Shown here in pieces: positions 1-12,900 of a stretch of 64,000 nucleotides of DNA. Position 1 is the stretch's first letter; each line of letters starts with the position of its first letter. The stretch spans positions 20,588,884-20,652,883 of the forward strand of contig OZ020593.1 of the NCBI GenBank assembly GCA_963971535.1, in the 5' to 3' direction. The position numbers were made by a program, and so were the translations under genes. Under the pieces are notes generated by a model, which had not been told where the DNA came from, searched no databases, and was given only the letters and a program-made list of their open reading frames with translations. The DNA comes from Notolepis coatsorum. Its lineage: Eukaryota; Chordata; Actinopteri; Aulopiformes; Paralepididae.

Positions 1-282
1 GGGCTGTTGGTCTAACCTGGTGTCACTGGTTTAGATGCATTGCTCTGGGCTGTTGGTCTAACCTGGTGTCACTGGTTTAGATGCATTGCTCTGGACTGTT
101 GGTCTAACCTGGTGTCACTGGTTTAGATGCATTGCTCTGGACTGTTGGTCTAACCTGGTGTCACTGGTTTAGATGCATTGCTCTGGACTGTTGGTCTAAC
201 CTGGTGTCACTGGTTTAGATGCATTGCTCTGGACTGTTGGTCTAACCCGGTGTCACTGGTTTAGATGCATTGCTCTGGACTG
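1..282 (+). repeat. 46-bp minisatellite spanning the splice acceptor of the first visible SEC31A exon
   Basis: About six copies of a 46-bp unit run from the left edge to the exon at 265. Every unit contains the intron end GGTTTAG followed by the first 18 nt of the exon (ATGCATTGCTCTGGACTG), so the acceptor AG recurs at about 34, 80, 126, 172, 218 and 264. Only the last copy continues into the real exon. The array continues off the left edge. Confidence 0.9.
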
Positions 283-407
283 GCCTGGAACCCAGAAGTT
301 GCCACTCAGCTGGTTCTGGCCTCAGAGGACGACCGGATGCCCGTCATCCAGATGTGGGACCTGCGCTTCGCCACCTCCCCGCTCAAGATCCTGGAGAACC
401 ACACGCG
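265..407 (+). CDS. sec31a: SEC31A coding exon 1 of window (WD40 blade)
   Basis: Opens [15 protein letters not shown] and ends ILENHTR. It matches the SEC31A WD40 blade that contains the ASEDDR and MWDLRF motifs. The acceptor is GTTTAG and the donor CG|GTAATA. It is 143 nt long, enters in phase 0 and leaves two bases for the next exon. The internal ATG at 265 is not an initiator. Confidence 0.93.
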
Positions 408-3400
408 GTAATACATTTAGTAGCATCTGTCGGTTCCAGTCATGGTACCAAAGTGGGATAGAGGAAGCAGTTGACCTGTCTCAAGGCCCGCCCTCTTTGT
501 TGTAGTTGTGTGACATCATAGAGAACTGGTACTGTATGTAGGAAGGGGCGAAATGAAGATCTTATATATCGTCAGCCGCTAGTCATGATTTGCCTTCAAA
601 AGGATATTGTGGATATTATGATATTTTGAAGAATTAGCATTCAAAGAATGTAGGGGCACCATATCACAATTTCTTTTAATACAAAATATATAGATTGTAT
701 ATTTTTAGCACAATATGTAATATATAGTAAACAATGGTATATTAGAAATCCATACCTTTGCATGGATACATGATGGTATACCTTCATATTCTGTATAAAT
801 GGTGCATTTTATATATATATATAGGTATAGGTATTCCTAAGCAATATCTCGTTATTGCTGCTGCGCTTTAAGATGCGCTCTAAAAAATGTATTTCCCTAA
901 ACAATTACTTATGCACTACTCGAGTAATTCATGTGGAGTTCTCCATCTGGGAAGATATTACTGGTGCCCATCCCTAGTGAGAACGTGTGCCCCAGAACGA
1001 TGTATGAACTCATCTGTGTTTCCAGGGGAGTCCTGGCCATCGCCTGGAGCCTCGCTGACCCAGACCTGCTGCTCAGCTGCGGGAAGGACAACCGAATCCT
1101 GTGCTGGAACCCCAACACTGCAGAGGTGAGGCTTTCACTCATTTACCTGCAGGCCCCCAACACTGCAGAGGTGATGCTTTCAGAGTCATTTACCTGCAGG
1201 CCCCCAACACTGCAGAGGTGTGGCTTTAAGAGTAATTTACCTGCAGGCTGTTGACGACAACAACCATAGGGTCTATATAGATTTGATTATTTATTAGATT
1301 ACAATTTATATATATATATACGGTATATAGAGCACTATTGTACATGCTATCATACAGAGTTATATGGGTTGTATGCTGGTGTATAAATAGGTATGGTAAA
1401 TATAAATGTATATATACGGTATAATATATACAGCACTATTGTACATGCTATCATACAGAGTTATATGGGTAGACTATAGTATGAGGTAGGTAGTTATGAT
1501 TGCTATGATTACAGTGTAGGGCAGTTGTAGACCGTGAAAGCAGTAGGTGGGAATAAATTGAGTACAGGCAACAGAGTTCAAAGTTTGTACAGTATGGGTA
1601 ACAGAGCCTAGGGTATCGGCAATGGAGTTCAGAGAGGGGGGGGGGGGTGTACAGAGTTCAGGGAGATGACAGCTGAGGGAAAGAAGCTGTTCCTGAGTCT
1701 GCTTGACTTGGAGCAGAGGTTCCTGTAGCGTCTCCCGGAGGGGAGGAGGGCAGACAGTCCATGATCGGGGTGAAAGAGGTGTCCTTGACGATGCTGCGTG
1801 CCTTCCTCAGACACCGCTTGTGATGGATACACTCAACTGCAGGGTAGGCAGTGGAGTCTATAGACTGTACAAAGGTTCATTTGTTTCATTACTTCCCCTC
1901 CAGGTTCTGTACGAGTTGCCCACCAGCACACAGTGGTGCTTCGACATCCAGTGGTGTCCCAGGAACCCCGCGGTGCTGTCGGCCGCCGCCTTCGACGGAC
2001 ACATCGGCATCTACTCCATCATGGGAGGTGGCAGCGTGCCGGCGCCCAGCCAGACACAGACCGACCAGGTGAGGCAGAGACCCCCGCTGTGCTCCACGGC
2101 CGTGTGAGGCAGAGACCCCCGCTGTGTTCCACGGCCGTGTGAGGCAGAGACCCCCGCTGTGTTCCACGGCCGTGTGAGGCAGAGACCCCCGCTGTGTTCC
2201 ACGGCCGTGTGAGGCAGAGACCCCCGCTGTGTTCCACGGCCGTGTGAGGCAGAAACCCCCGCTGTGTTCCACGGCCGTGTGAGGCAGAGACCCCCGCTGT
2301 GTTCCACGGCCGTGTGAGACAGAGACCCCCGCTATGTTCCGCGGCCGTGTGAGACAGAGACCCCCGCTATGTTCCGCGGCCACGGTGATCTAGGAACTTG
2401 TTATAAACGGGGCAAGCGTCCCACTAAAGGGGGGGATGCTGTACTAAGTTATAAGGGTCGTATAGCTGCAGAACTGGAGAACTATTAGGAACGTCTGACC
2501 ACTATGGGTGGGTTTGAAGTCTAGTCAGATCACTAAGTCTAAACAAGCTGTTCAGAATTAGTGCCCTTTGTGATGTCAAGCAAGGAATTAGCAGCCTGTG
2601 ATTAATCAATTAGCTGTGATTCATCAATTGGCTTTGATTAATCAATTAGCTGTGATTAATCAATTGGCTTTGATTAATCAATTAGCCGTGCTTTTCAGAG
2701 ACAGGAACACTGCTGCCCAGTTTGTATTTATTTGATTGATTGATTGAAAAGTTTATTAACAGATTGCAGAATGGGTACAGTACAGTACAGCTCAATACAT
2801 ACAATTGTTAAGGGGATGCAGACCAGAGAAAGACTTTCGACTTGTTTACATCAGGGTCCCCCATTTTCAATTCATCATAACATATATGACATACATGACA
2901 TACAGATAGACAGTACTGCTACATCTATACATTTATGACATATCAGATTTGCAAATACAACCTTGCAAATTAACCTTTATTTAACCAGGCAGGTCAATTA
3001 CGAACAAATTATTATTTACAACGATGGCCTGGTTAGAGGACAAAAGGACCCCTTGAAGGGTAACAGGGAAAGGGCCAAAAAAAAATTATTGAATAGAAAA
3101 GAGACAGATACATCACAGAGGTAAGGGAAATAATTAAAACACACATCAAACAAACAACCAAATAAAATTACATGGTATGTAAAACATGAAGCAGAACATA
3201 CACATTACAGTTAAAAGGCTGGGTGACGGTTGCAGGTGTGTGTAAACAACTCGTCCATTTTCAAAGTATTTTGCATCTCGCTCCGGTTTCTTAGTCTTCG
3301 GCGTGGGGCAGCAAGGTAGGGAAGGAAATAATCAATACATTAATAGTAGACTACTTTCTTTCTCCACAGCTTCAGGGAATTTATCGTTGAAAAAAGGAGA

Positions 3401-6324
3401 CGAGATCTGTGTGTCTGACTCTGTGTGACTCTGTGTTTTGCTGCAGATCAACAGCTCGTTTGGGAACATGGATCCCTTCGGGACGGGCCAGACGCTGCCC
3501 CCCCTGCAGCTGCCCCAGACGCTCCCCGCTCCCCCGCTCACCGTCAACCCCCTGAAGAAGCCTCCCAAGTGGATCCGCAGACCCGTCGGGGCCTCGTTCG
3601 CAGTGAGTCCTGTTTACCTGTAACCCGATTCTACTAGTAGATTTACTAATAAAAGTCCTTAAAAAGCATGAAATAGTCTTAACTAGGGATGTCCGATATT
3701 ATCGGCCGATATTGGCATAAAAATGTGATATCGGAAAATATCGGTATCGGTTTTCAAATTTTATTTTTTTATTTTTTTTACATTTATTTAACCTTTATTT
3801 ACCCAAGCAAGCTAGTAAGAACAAATTATTATTTTATTTATTGTCAAAGTATGCATAATGTTGTGTTAATTACACGACAAGAGATATGTAATGTTAATTA
3901 CCTGAAATTATTCCGTTTTTTGGGGGGGGGGGGATCCTGCATATATCGGTTGATATTGGTATCGGAAATTAAGAGTTGGACAATATCGGTATATCGGTAT
4001 CGGTAAAAAAGCCAATATCGGCGAGCTCCCGTAGCTCACCGCGTATCTCGGCGCCATCTCGGCGTCGGGGACAACCGTGCTCGTCACGGATCTGGGGTAC
4101 ACGAGTTCGACTCCCGGACTCGCCGTATTTTCTCAGAGTGTCTTCCCCTGATCTATATCCCATTCAACCTGTTTCTGTCGGTCATGCTTGACCAGAAAAA
4201 GCGATAAACGCTAAAAAATGAAGCGTAAAAAAAAAAAAAAAAACAATATCGAGCATCCCTAGTCTTAACCCTTTCTAAAGGGTTAACCTGCTGTCGTGTG
4301 GCAGTGAATGGGTTAACCTTCTGTGTATTGTTGCAGTGAAAGGGTTAAACCGTTTGGTAGTGCGGCAGTGAAAGGGTTAAAATCTGCTTGGAAAAGGTCT
4401 TAAATGTTTATAATATTGGATGCCGTAAGCAGGATCCAAAATGAACGCCAAGCTCCAAATGCCTGTCAAATCTATCATTGGACGAAATGAACCAGAGCTT
4501 GAATGCCTCTGTTCATTCAATCTTTATTTCAACAATAAAAATCACTGAAGGCACAATAAGTGCACTCATAATATATATATATATATTTTTTACAATCAAT
4601 TCAAACAATTACATATTATGGTGGAATGGCTGGTGATCAAGGATCTAAACTGACCAAAGTATTGAGCCTTAGAGTTTGTTCCATGTGTCAGGAGCACAGA
4701 AGCTAACAGCAGATTTCCCAAGTTCAGTACAAACTCTAGGTGCTTTATGTGTAACAGCCAGTCATTGGAACGTGTCCTAATGTCCTATAGGGTCCAGACG
4801 TCCACTTAGATACATTGTGAAATCTCCTTATCACGTTTACAGTCTTTGGTTTCAGGCTATTTGTGTTCTCAAACACTGTCCTCTCTCACGTGCGCTATGG
4901 AGCTAGCTAACCCGTAAATACTCTGTGCATTTGTTTTAGCCATTTCTCCCCTTAATCTCCAGTAATTCAGAGCAAGTCTGTTGTTCATGATCAATTTGTG
5001 TCACATTCCCTATTTGGAATATAAATGCGTGGAACGATATTAACTAAATCATGTGTAGGAAATATTGCTCTGTAAATAATTGTCTAACTCCACCTGACAA
5101 TACTTGGGCAAAACAGAAGCTGTAAAAAGTGGGGCAATCATTTGATTATATTTGAATGTATTGTCATCATACAGCACAAGTACAGTACACAGAAAAGAGG
5201 TTTGGCATCCAACCAAAGTGTAAATGTAACAGTAAAGTGCAATAGTATACTGATAGCATACTGACCAGCAGTGTAACTAGTAGATAAGGGATATGTACAG
5301 AAATAGATATACCGGTAGTATCTATCTACAGATTATAAGCAGGTATGTACAGGCAGATGTGTATACAGGGTAAGAATAAATATTAAATATGTATATTTAC
5401 AGTATATACAGCATTATATCATCAGTCCAATCTACAAGAGAAGTTGACCAGATTCATATGACGACAGACCGCCGCCTGCAAAATGAGACAGTTCTCATTT
5501 TGCATTTAGGCTGGGGATGTTTTTGTTTATTGTTTGTTTAACCTTTATTTACCCAGGGTAGGTTCGCTGAGCACAGATGCTCTTTTTCAGCTACGCCCTG
5601 CTTCACATTCACACAGTTCCATTCACACCTGGGAGCTGCCCAGTACAACCACAGTCTGACACCATTGGCCACTGAGCAACTCCACTGGAGCAGTTGTATC
5701 ATTTTATTTAAAATCCATGTATAAACTATGAAACAGAGAACCACCATAATTATACAGCTGTGGTCTAAATGACTTTCAACATAGAAAATTGCCGTTCTGT
5801 CTTTATAGCCTAAACAAGTCTAGTCCAACAGTAGTCAAGTTGAAAAGTAGGCCTACAGAAGAAAGTTAATTCCAGACCCTGGCTCTAGACTATTGTAGTG
5901 ATTAATATCATTAAGGACAAATACATCTTTTCACATTAATAAACATATTTAGACAAACGTTCTTTAACCCAATCAGTTATTGTCATGTTGCCTTACTGAT
6001 CATTTTAATGCATATTGCATTAGATGCTGCATATTTACATATTTACAATACCTATATTTTCACATTCGGTGCTTAATTAATTCTATTGCAAGATTGGCCT
6101 TACATTTTTTTAATGAAATTGTGGCATTAAAGGTGCTATAGAGGTAACATTCAGCCACTAGATGTCACACTAGAGCACCAGCATGTAATTGATCCAAGCA
6201 GCTACATTCCATGTGGGGAAATGGGAAGTAGGGAGGGGATACATGCACGCAACATGTAAAGAACAACATTTATTTTGGAACCGCCAATTTAAAAAAGAAA
6301 AATGATCTCCCCCTCTCTCTCTCG

Positions 6325-6413
<89 letters not shown>

Positions 6414-6877
6414 CTCTCTCTCTATTTATCTCCCCTCTCTCTTTCTCCCTCTCTCTCTCTCTCCGTCTCTCTCCCTCCATCTCTATCTCTCCCCCCCCCC
6501 CTCTCTCTCTCTAGTTTGGAGGGAAGCTGGTGTCGTTGGAGAACGTCAAGCCCAACCCCCAGCAGCCTCAGCAGCCTCAGCAGCGCGTGGTTCACGTCAG
6601 CCAGGTCGTCACGGAGACGGCCTTCCTGGAGCGCTCCAGCCACCTGCAGGCCACCCTGAGCTCAGGCAGCTTCGTGGACTACTGCCAGGCCAAGATCCAG
6701 GCAGCGCCGAGCGGCTTCGAGAAGACCGTCTGGTCCTTCCTCAAGGTGGGAGCCACGCTTTGTCAAATTAATAATACAGACAATTACTTTTACAAATAAT
6801 ATAAGAGGGCCGTATTATTCATTATGGGAAAAGGCATTATTATCTCTGTGTATTCGTTTTTGGTATTATTATTATTA

Positions 6878-6911
<34 letters not shown>

Positions 6912-9900
6912 ATACACTTTATTTATATAGATAGATACCGGTAGATAGATCAATACATTTAGATAAATAACACTATTGCACAGTGTTAAAAATTGCACAT
7001 TCACTATTGCACATTGTCCAATGGCAATATAGCACCTTTCATACAAGAATTGCAGCCCAACGTGCTTTGTGATTGATTGAATACTTTATTTTGACACAAT
7101 CGTAGGACAAAAACATTTTAAAAGACAAAACAATAACAGTGTCAACAACGCTGGTCAAAAATGGATAAAACACAATAAAGCCAAGGCTTGTTTCCATTGT
7201 GGTCCATACATGGAACATAAAAAGGCACAGAAACACAAATGGACATATCACAGCAGTAATATAGACATACAATAGACATAGGCATAGAATCTGCATAAAA
7301 CTGGCATAAATATAGACGGGGGTAAAATCAGCAGAGAATTTCCTAAATAAAAGCAATGCATGAAGTGCAGACATACGATTAGTTTAAAATAGACAGAATA
7401 AAAGTAGTGCTATAAAATATCTAATTTACGGTGCAATAATCATACAAATTGACATAACATTTGCATAAAATAGTGCAATAGTGCAGTGCAATAAGATACA
7501 AAAAGAGGGCGTGGTTTGAGATGAGTCGGGTGTTTATTTATGTGACCGTGTCTTGTTTTCAGGTGAACTTTGAGAATGACGCCCGTGGAAAGTACTTGGA
7601 GCTCCTGGGGTACAAGAAAGAGGAGCTGGCGTTAAAAGTGAGACTACAGTTTAATCTGCATTTACATTTAGTCATTTAGCTTAATGCTTTCATCCAAAGC
7701 GATTTACAACTTCTGTACAAGTCAGCAGGAAGGGTACAACTCTTTCAGCTGAGTAACAATGTTCATCAAACAGTGCTGAAACTTGGGTGCTGCAGTGTTG
7801 AGTGCATAGTAGTAGAGACATATTAGTATAGTATGTAGTAATATAGACATATTAGCATAGTGGTAGAGACATATTAGTATAGTAGGTAGTAATATAGCCA
7901 TATTAGCATAGTGGTAGAGACATATTAGTATAGTAGGTAGTAAAATAGACATATTAGTATAGTAGTAGAGACATGATATTAGTATAGTATGTAGTATAGA
8001 CATATTAGTATAGTACTATGTAGTAATATAGACATATTAGCATAGTAGTAGAGACATATTAGTATAGTATGTAGTAATATAGATAGACAAGGAAGATGAA
8101 TTAGTGGAAGAGTGCATGATAGTAGAAGACAGTAAGAAGGTTAGTCTTTTTTATTTTTTTTTATCTCCCAATGGTTTCAGGATAATGTTAGAAGAATATG
8201 TTTTCTGTGATTTGACACAGGGGTTCAGCAAATGTATTTCTTCCCCTCCCAGATCTCTGCAGCCCTGGAGGGAGAGCTGCTCCAGCCAGAAGAGGTAAGG
8301 TGTTCCTCCCAGCTTGTTGTCTGGGACACGGTAGCTGTATGCTGTAGGTTTGGTTTCAACATTAGTGGGGGACACTTTAAGCTGGGGGGGGGGTCTGGGG
8401 GTCCTCACTTCATTTACCTGCATTCTGGTGAACCTTTTTGCACCAATTTGTGCCTTCTCTGCATCAATTTATGGTGGGAAATCATTTCAGGTACCCGCTC
8501 ACACAAATATAATGGAATATATAATGCAGTAAGGCTCTCAGGCGTTCTGTATTGCTTTCAATATTCATTCTATTTATTCTATAGTTACAGGTAAGAAGGA
8601 TATAAATAACCCCCGTATTTTTCACCTCTTTTGGGGGAGGGGTTTGTCTTTCATATTAGCTATATTTTTTGATGGGGACAAATTGACCTCTTCTCAATGT
8701 TGAGGGGGACATGTCCCCTGCAACCCCCCCCTAAAACTACGCTTATGGCTGCACTCTGTCTCTACTCGCACGGCTCTGACTGGCAGCAAGACCCTCCACA
8801 TGGCTCTTTCTGCAGAAATGTGAAACCACTGGCACTCACTAAAGTAGTGCCAATTGAGAACAAGACAGAAGTGGTAATGCAGTGGTAATGAAGTGGCTAA
8901 TGCTAAATGTTATTTACCATTTATTTCTCAACCAGAGACGTGGCGCTACATATTCCTTTGTTGCAGAGTTGTGATTTTTCAGGTTATTTCTTTTTAGAAT
9001 TTTTTAAGGATTTCAGGTTTTTGGGCATATAGCTAATATTGGTTCATAATGAAAAGTCCAGCTTTGCTGCACCTCCATTGTTCCTGCATGTATTGCGTTG
9101 CCTCTAATATCATCCATGCATTTATGATCTTATGAGAAGCTACAAGTGTTTTTATGCTAGTTTTCTGAGATTGTGCTTCATACAGTAAAACACTATACAA
9201 AATATACATTATACAAACTAAAGTACAACCTAAAGTACAAAATTGCAAACTTAAATATATATTTTTGAATTAGGAGCTTTGTCTACTCCTCTTATATGTT
9301 GCAATCAGGAAGTAATGTGAGCGTTTATAAGCTGTTCAACATTTCAGTTGGTTTCATTACTACTTACTTAGAGGAAGTTTCATAGTGTTTCCTTTCTCAA
9401 TCAATAGTTTACAAACGACCTCACCTTCCTCTCCTATTCCGTTGATCTCCACTGCATCACACAGTTCACATATATAGTAGGGATGGGCGTGAGTAGTGGA
9501 TTACTGGAGCACTCGCCGTTTCAACTGAACTCCAGTGGTCTTTGAGGGGGTGCTCGATTAAATAGTTTTAATTTGGTTACAGACAAATACGTCACCAAAA
9601 GTGCTTGTTTGTGCCATGCGATGCGTGAGTTGTTGCAGTAAGCTGGAAGTTGGAAGCTGTGGAGCATGGAGAGTAAACATAACGTTACCTAAAAGATAAA
9701 AACAGGGAGCTCCAGTAGCTCACCGCATATCTCGGCGCTATTTCTGCGTCGGGGAAAACCGTGCTGCGTCACGGATCTGGGGGACTCGAGTTCGATTCCC
9801 GGACCCGCCGTCATTTCCCAGAATGTCTTCCCCTGATCTATATCCCGTTTCAACCTATATCTGTCGGTCATGCTTGACCATTATTATTATATTATTATTA

Positions 9901-12900
9901 TTAGAAAAGCGATAAACGCAAAAAAAAAAAAAGTTTAAAAAAAAAAGATAAAAACAGAGGTTTGTGCATTTCATGCGTAGCGTTCATATAATTATTGATA
10001 CTATTGTTCCATGACCATAGTGACATGCTGCAGACAGAGTGGAGGTAATGTAATCATTACAAATGGTAACTGACTGTTTTAACTGACAATAAGCTTTAAG
10101 CATCAGTTATATTTCTGTGCATTGTTATCTCCTTAGAGCGAGACATCATAAAACCCGGTAGTGTGTGAGAGACTCTGCGCAATATGGTCGTTTTTGCTGA
10201 TGTCGTGCGTTTTAAGATGCGTTCTAAAAATGTATTTCCCTAAACAATTACACGAGCACTACTGGAGTAATTCATGCGAGTTCTCAATCTGGGAAGACAT
10301 TACTGCTAGGGATGCTCGATATTGGCTTTTTTACCGATACCGATATACCGATATTGTCCAACTCTTAATTTCCGATACCGATATCAACCGATACCGATAT
10401 ATGCAGGGTTTCCCCCCCCCCAAAAAACTGAATAATTTCAGGTAATTAACATTACATATGTCTTGTTGTGGAATTAACATAACATTATGCATACTTTGAC
10501 AATAAATTAAATCAGAATTTGTTCTTACTTGCTCGCCTGGGTAAATAAAGGTTATAGAAATGTAAAAAAAAAATTGAAAACCGATACCGATATTTTCCGA
10601 TATCACATTTTAATGCCAATATCGACCGATAATATCGGTAGGCCGATAATATCGGCCATCCCTAATTACTGCCCATCCCTAGTTCATCCTCTGTACTAAG
10701 CCTGATCAAAAACAATCACTTAACATGTAGTAGACTGTATATTCCAGTGTTCCTCACGTTAACGCTTCTTCCTCTGCTGATTTCTGACTGCATCTGGCCC
10801 GTTCCCCCTCCCTCTCCCCGGTGTGAATGTGTGCAGCCTGCCCCTGCTCCTGTTCCCAGTGCTGACCCCCCACCCAGTGCTGAACCCGAGCTTGCTGTTC
10901 TACCCGAGCTTGATCCCACTCCTCCTCCTGTCGCTGAACTGGCTCCTGAACCCGTCGCTGAACTGTTGCTTGAGCCTATCGCTGAAGCAGTGCTTGAGCC
11001 CGTCACGGAACTGGTGCTTGAGCCTGTCGCGGAACTAGTGCTTGAGCCTGTCGCGGAACTAGTGCTTGAGCCTGTCGCGGAACTAGTGCTTGAGCCTGTC
11101 GCGGAACTAGTGCTTGAGCCTGTCGCGGAACTGGTGCTTGAGCCTGTCGCGGAACTGGTGCTTGAGCCTGTCGCTGAAGCAGTGCTTGAGCCCGTCACTG
11201 AACTGGTGCTTGAGCCCGTCACTGAACTGGCGCTTGAGCCCGTCGCTGAACTGGCTCTTGAACCAGTCGCTGAACTGGTCCCCGAACCGATTGCCGATCT
11301 CCCACCCGTGCCAACGCTTGACCTCATACCTCCCGGTGACCTCGCGGCTGATCCCTTGCTTGACCTCCAATCTATCCCCACTCTGGACCTAAGCGCTGAC
11401 CCTGAGCCGTTCCTCGCCGCTCCGCCCCCTGACCCTCAGCCTCCCCTCCTCCTGGACCCCGGTCTGGTCTCTCCTCCCCTTCAGCCCCTAGATGTGTTCG
11501 CTCAGCCTCCCCTCCTCCTGGACCCCGGTCTGGTCTCTCCTCCCCTGCAGCCTCTAGATGTGTTCGCTCAGCCTCCCCTCCTCCTGGACCCCGGTCTGGT
11601 CTCTCCTCCCCTGCAGCCTCTAGATGTGTTCGCTCAGCCTCCTCTCCTCCTGGACCCCGGTCTGGTCTCTCCTCCCCTGCAGCCTCTAGATGTGTTCGCT
11701 CCGCCTCCGGCACTCCTGGATCCCGTGTCTGCGTTCGACCAGATCAGCCTGCAGCCGCACCTGTTTGACGTCGACCCTCTCCCTCCTCCCGCACCTGAGT
11801 TTGTGCCGATAACAAACTCAATTGACCCCCCGCAGCCGATGCCTGCTTTTGACCCCGCGTCCTCCATACTCGACCTCCAGCCGCCGGCGGGGTTGGACCC
11901 GGCGGGCGCTCCGGTCGGCCTCTGTCCCCTCGCCGACGACATGATCCCCCCAGAGGACGCGTTCGACCTCATCGCCGCCGCGAACCTCCATCCCGCGGTC
12001 GACGTCCCGGCGGTGGTGGAGCCAGAGCCTAGTACTGCCGACCTGGTCCTCCCTGAAGAGGAGGACATCCCCCTGGCGGAGGTACCCCTCTGCCCGCCTC
12101 CCCCCCTCCCCCCTCCGCCCTGCAGTCCACTCCCAGAGAGTTTAGTCTCCCTTGTGATTAGACCCACGACATAGAGATTCTCCTCTGATCGAGCTCAAGG
12201 GCTCCCAAAGTTACTGTTACTCCTCCACGGGTTACTAGTTACTATTTTGTTACATAATGGTCTTTCTTGTGTACTGTTAAAAGTAATAATAAACCTAATA
12301 ATCCTGACTTGCCTCTCTCTCTCTCTCTCTTTCTCTCTCTGGGGTAGACTCACTCACTCCTGTTTGCTGTTTTTGAATCTATTTTGTTTTGCTTTCATAG
12401 CACCATTTCGTAATATAACATAATGAGTTGCTGTTAAACGTTAAATGTTTTATGTTTTTTATTTAGAAATGTTTATACAAGTGATATTCTGCTTTGATAA
12501 TTAATAATTAATAATCTGATCTGCCAGATTAACAATAATGTTCTAGAGAGGTTTCACTCCATCTGGCATTTGTTTACAGATCAGGAGGAGAGGAGGAGGA
12601 GTCCACATGAGATGTAGCCGAAGGCGATGCGATACGTAAGTGACGTCTCACTCTGGTGTTTCAGGAGGAGAGTGCCCCGCTGGAGGAGGAGCCCATCCCC
12701 GCTGAGGAGGTCCCGGTGGAGGAGGAGGTTGCGGTGGAGGAGGAGGTCCCAATGGAGGAGATCCCAGTGGAGGAGGAGGTCCCGGTGGAGGAGGAGGTCC
12801 CGGTGGAGGAGGCCCCAGCCCCAGCCCCCACCCCAGCCAAAGAAGGTGTAAACCTCAGCATCAGTCAAGGTTAGTCTTTGTACAACTATACAAAGAAGAC

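Larger units (their letters stand above)
9478..10682 (+). mobile_element. Composite hAT-like element with two nested insertions
   Basis: Outer ends TAGGGATGGGCG and GCCCATCCCTA form an inverted repeat. I see no convincing target duplication. The right half (10205-10300 plus 10673-10682) matches 855-981. A SINE (9706-9942) and a second hAT MITE (10307-10664) lie inside. Confidence 0.65.

Noticed and set aside
1889-2383. 164-codon minus-strand frame
   Set aside because: Antisense of a SEC31A exon and the 35-bp minisatellite.
4030-4120. tRNA gene
   Set aside because: Box A/B-like sequence belongs to a SINE with poly(A) tail and target duplication; the same holds for 9706, 31595, 34874, 44798, 49527, 50308 and 50435.
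6289-6514. Arg/Glu- or Ser/Leu-rich frames
   Set aside because: Translations of the (CT)n microsatellite.
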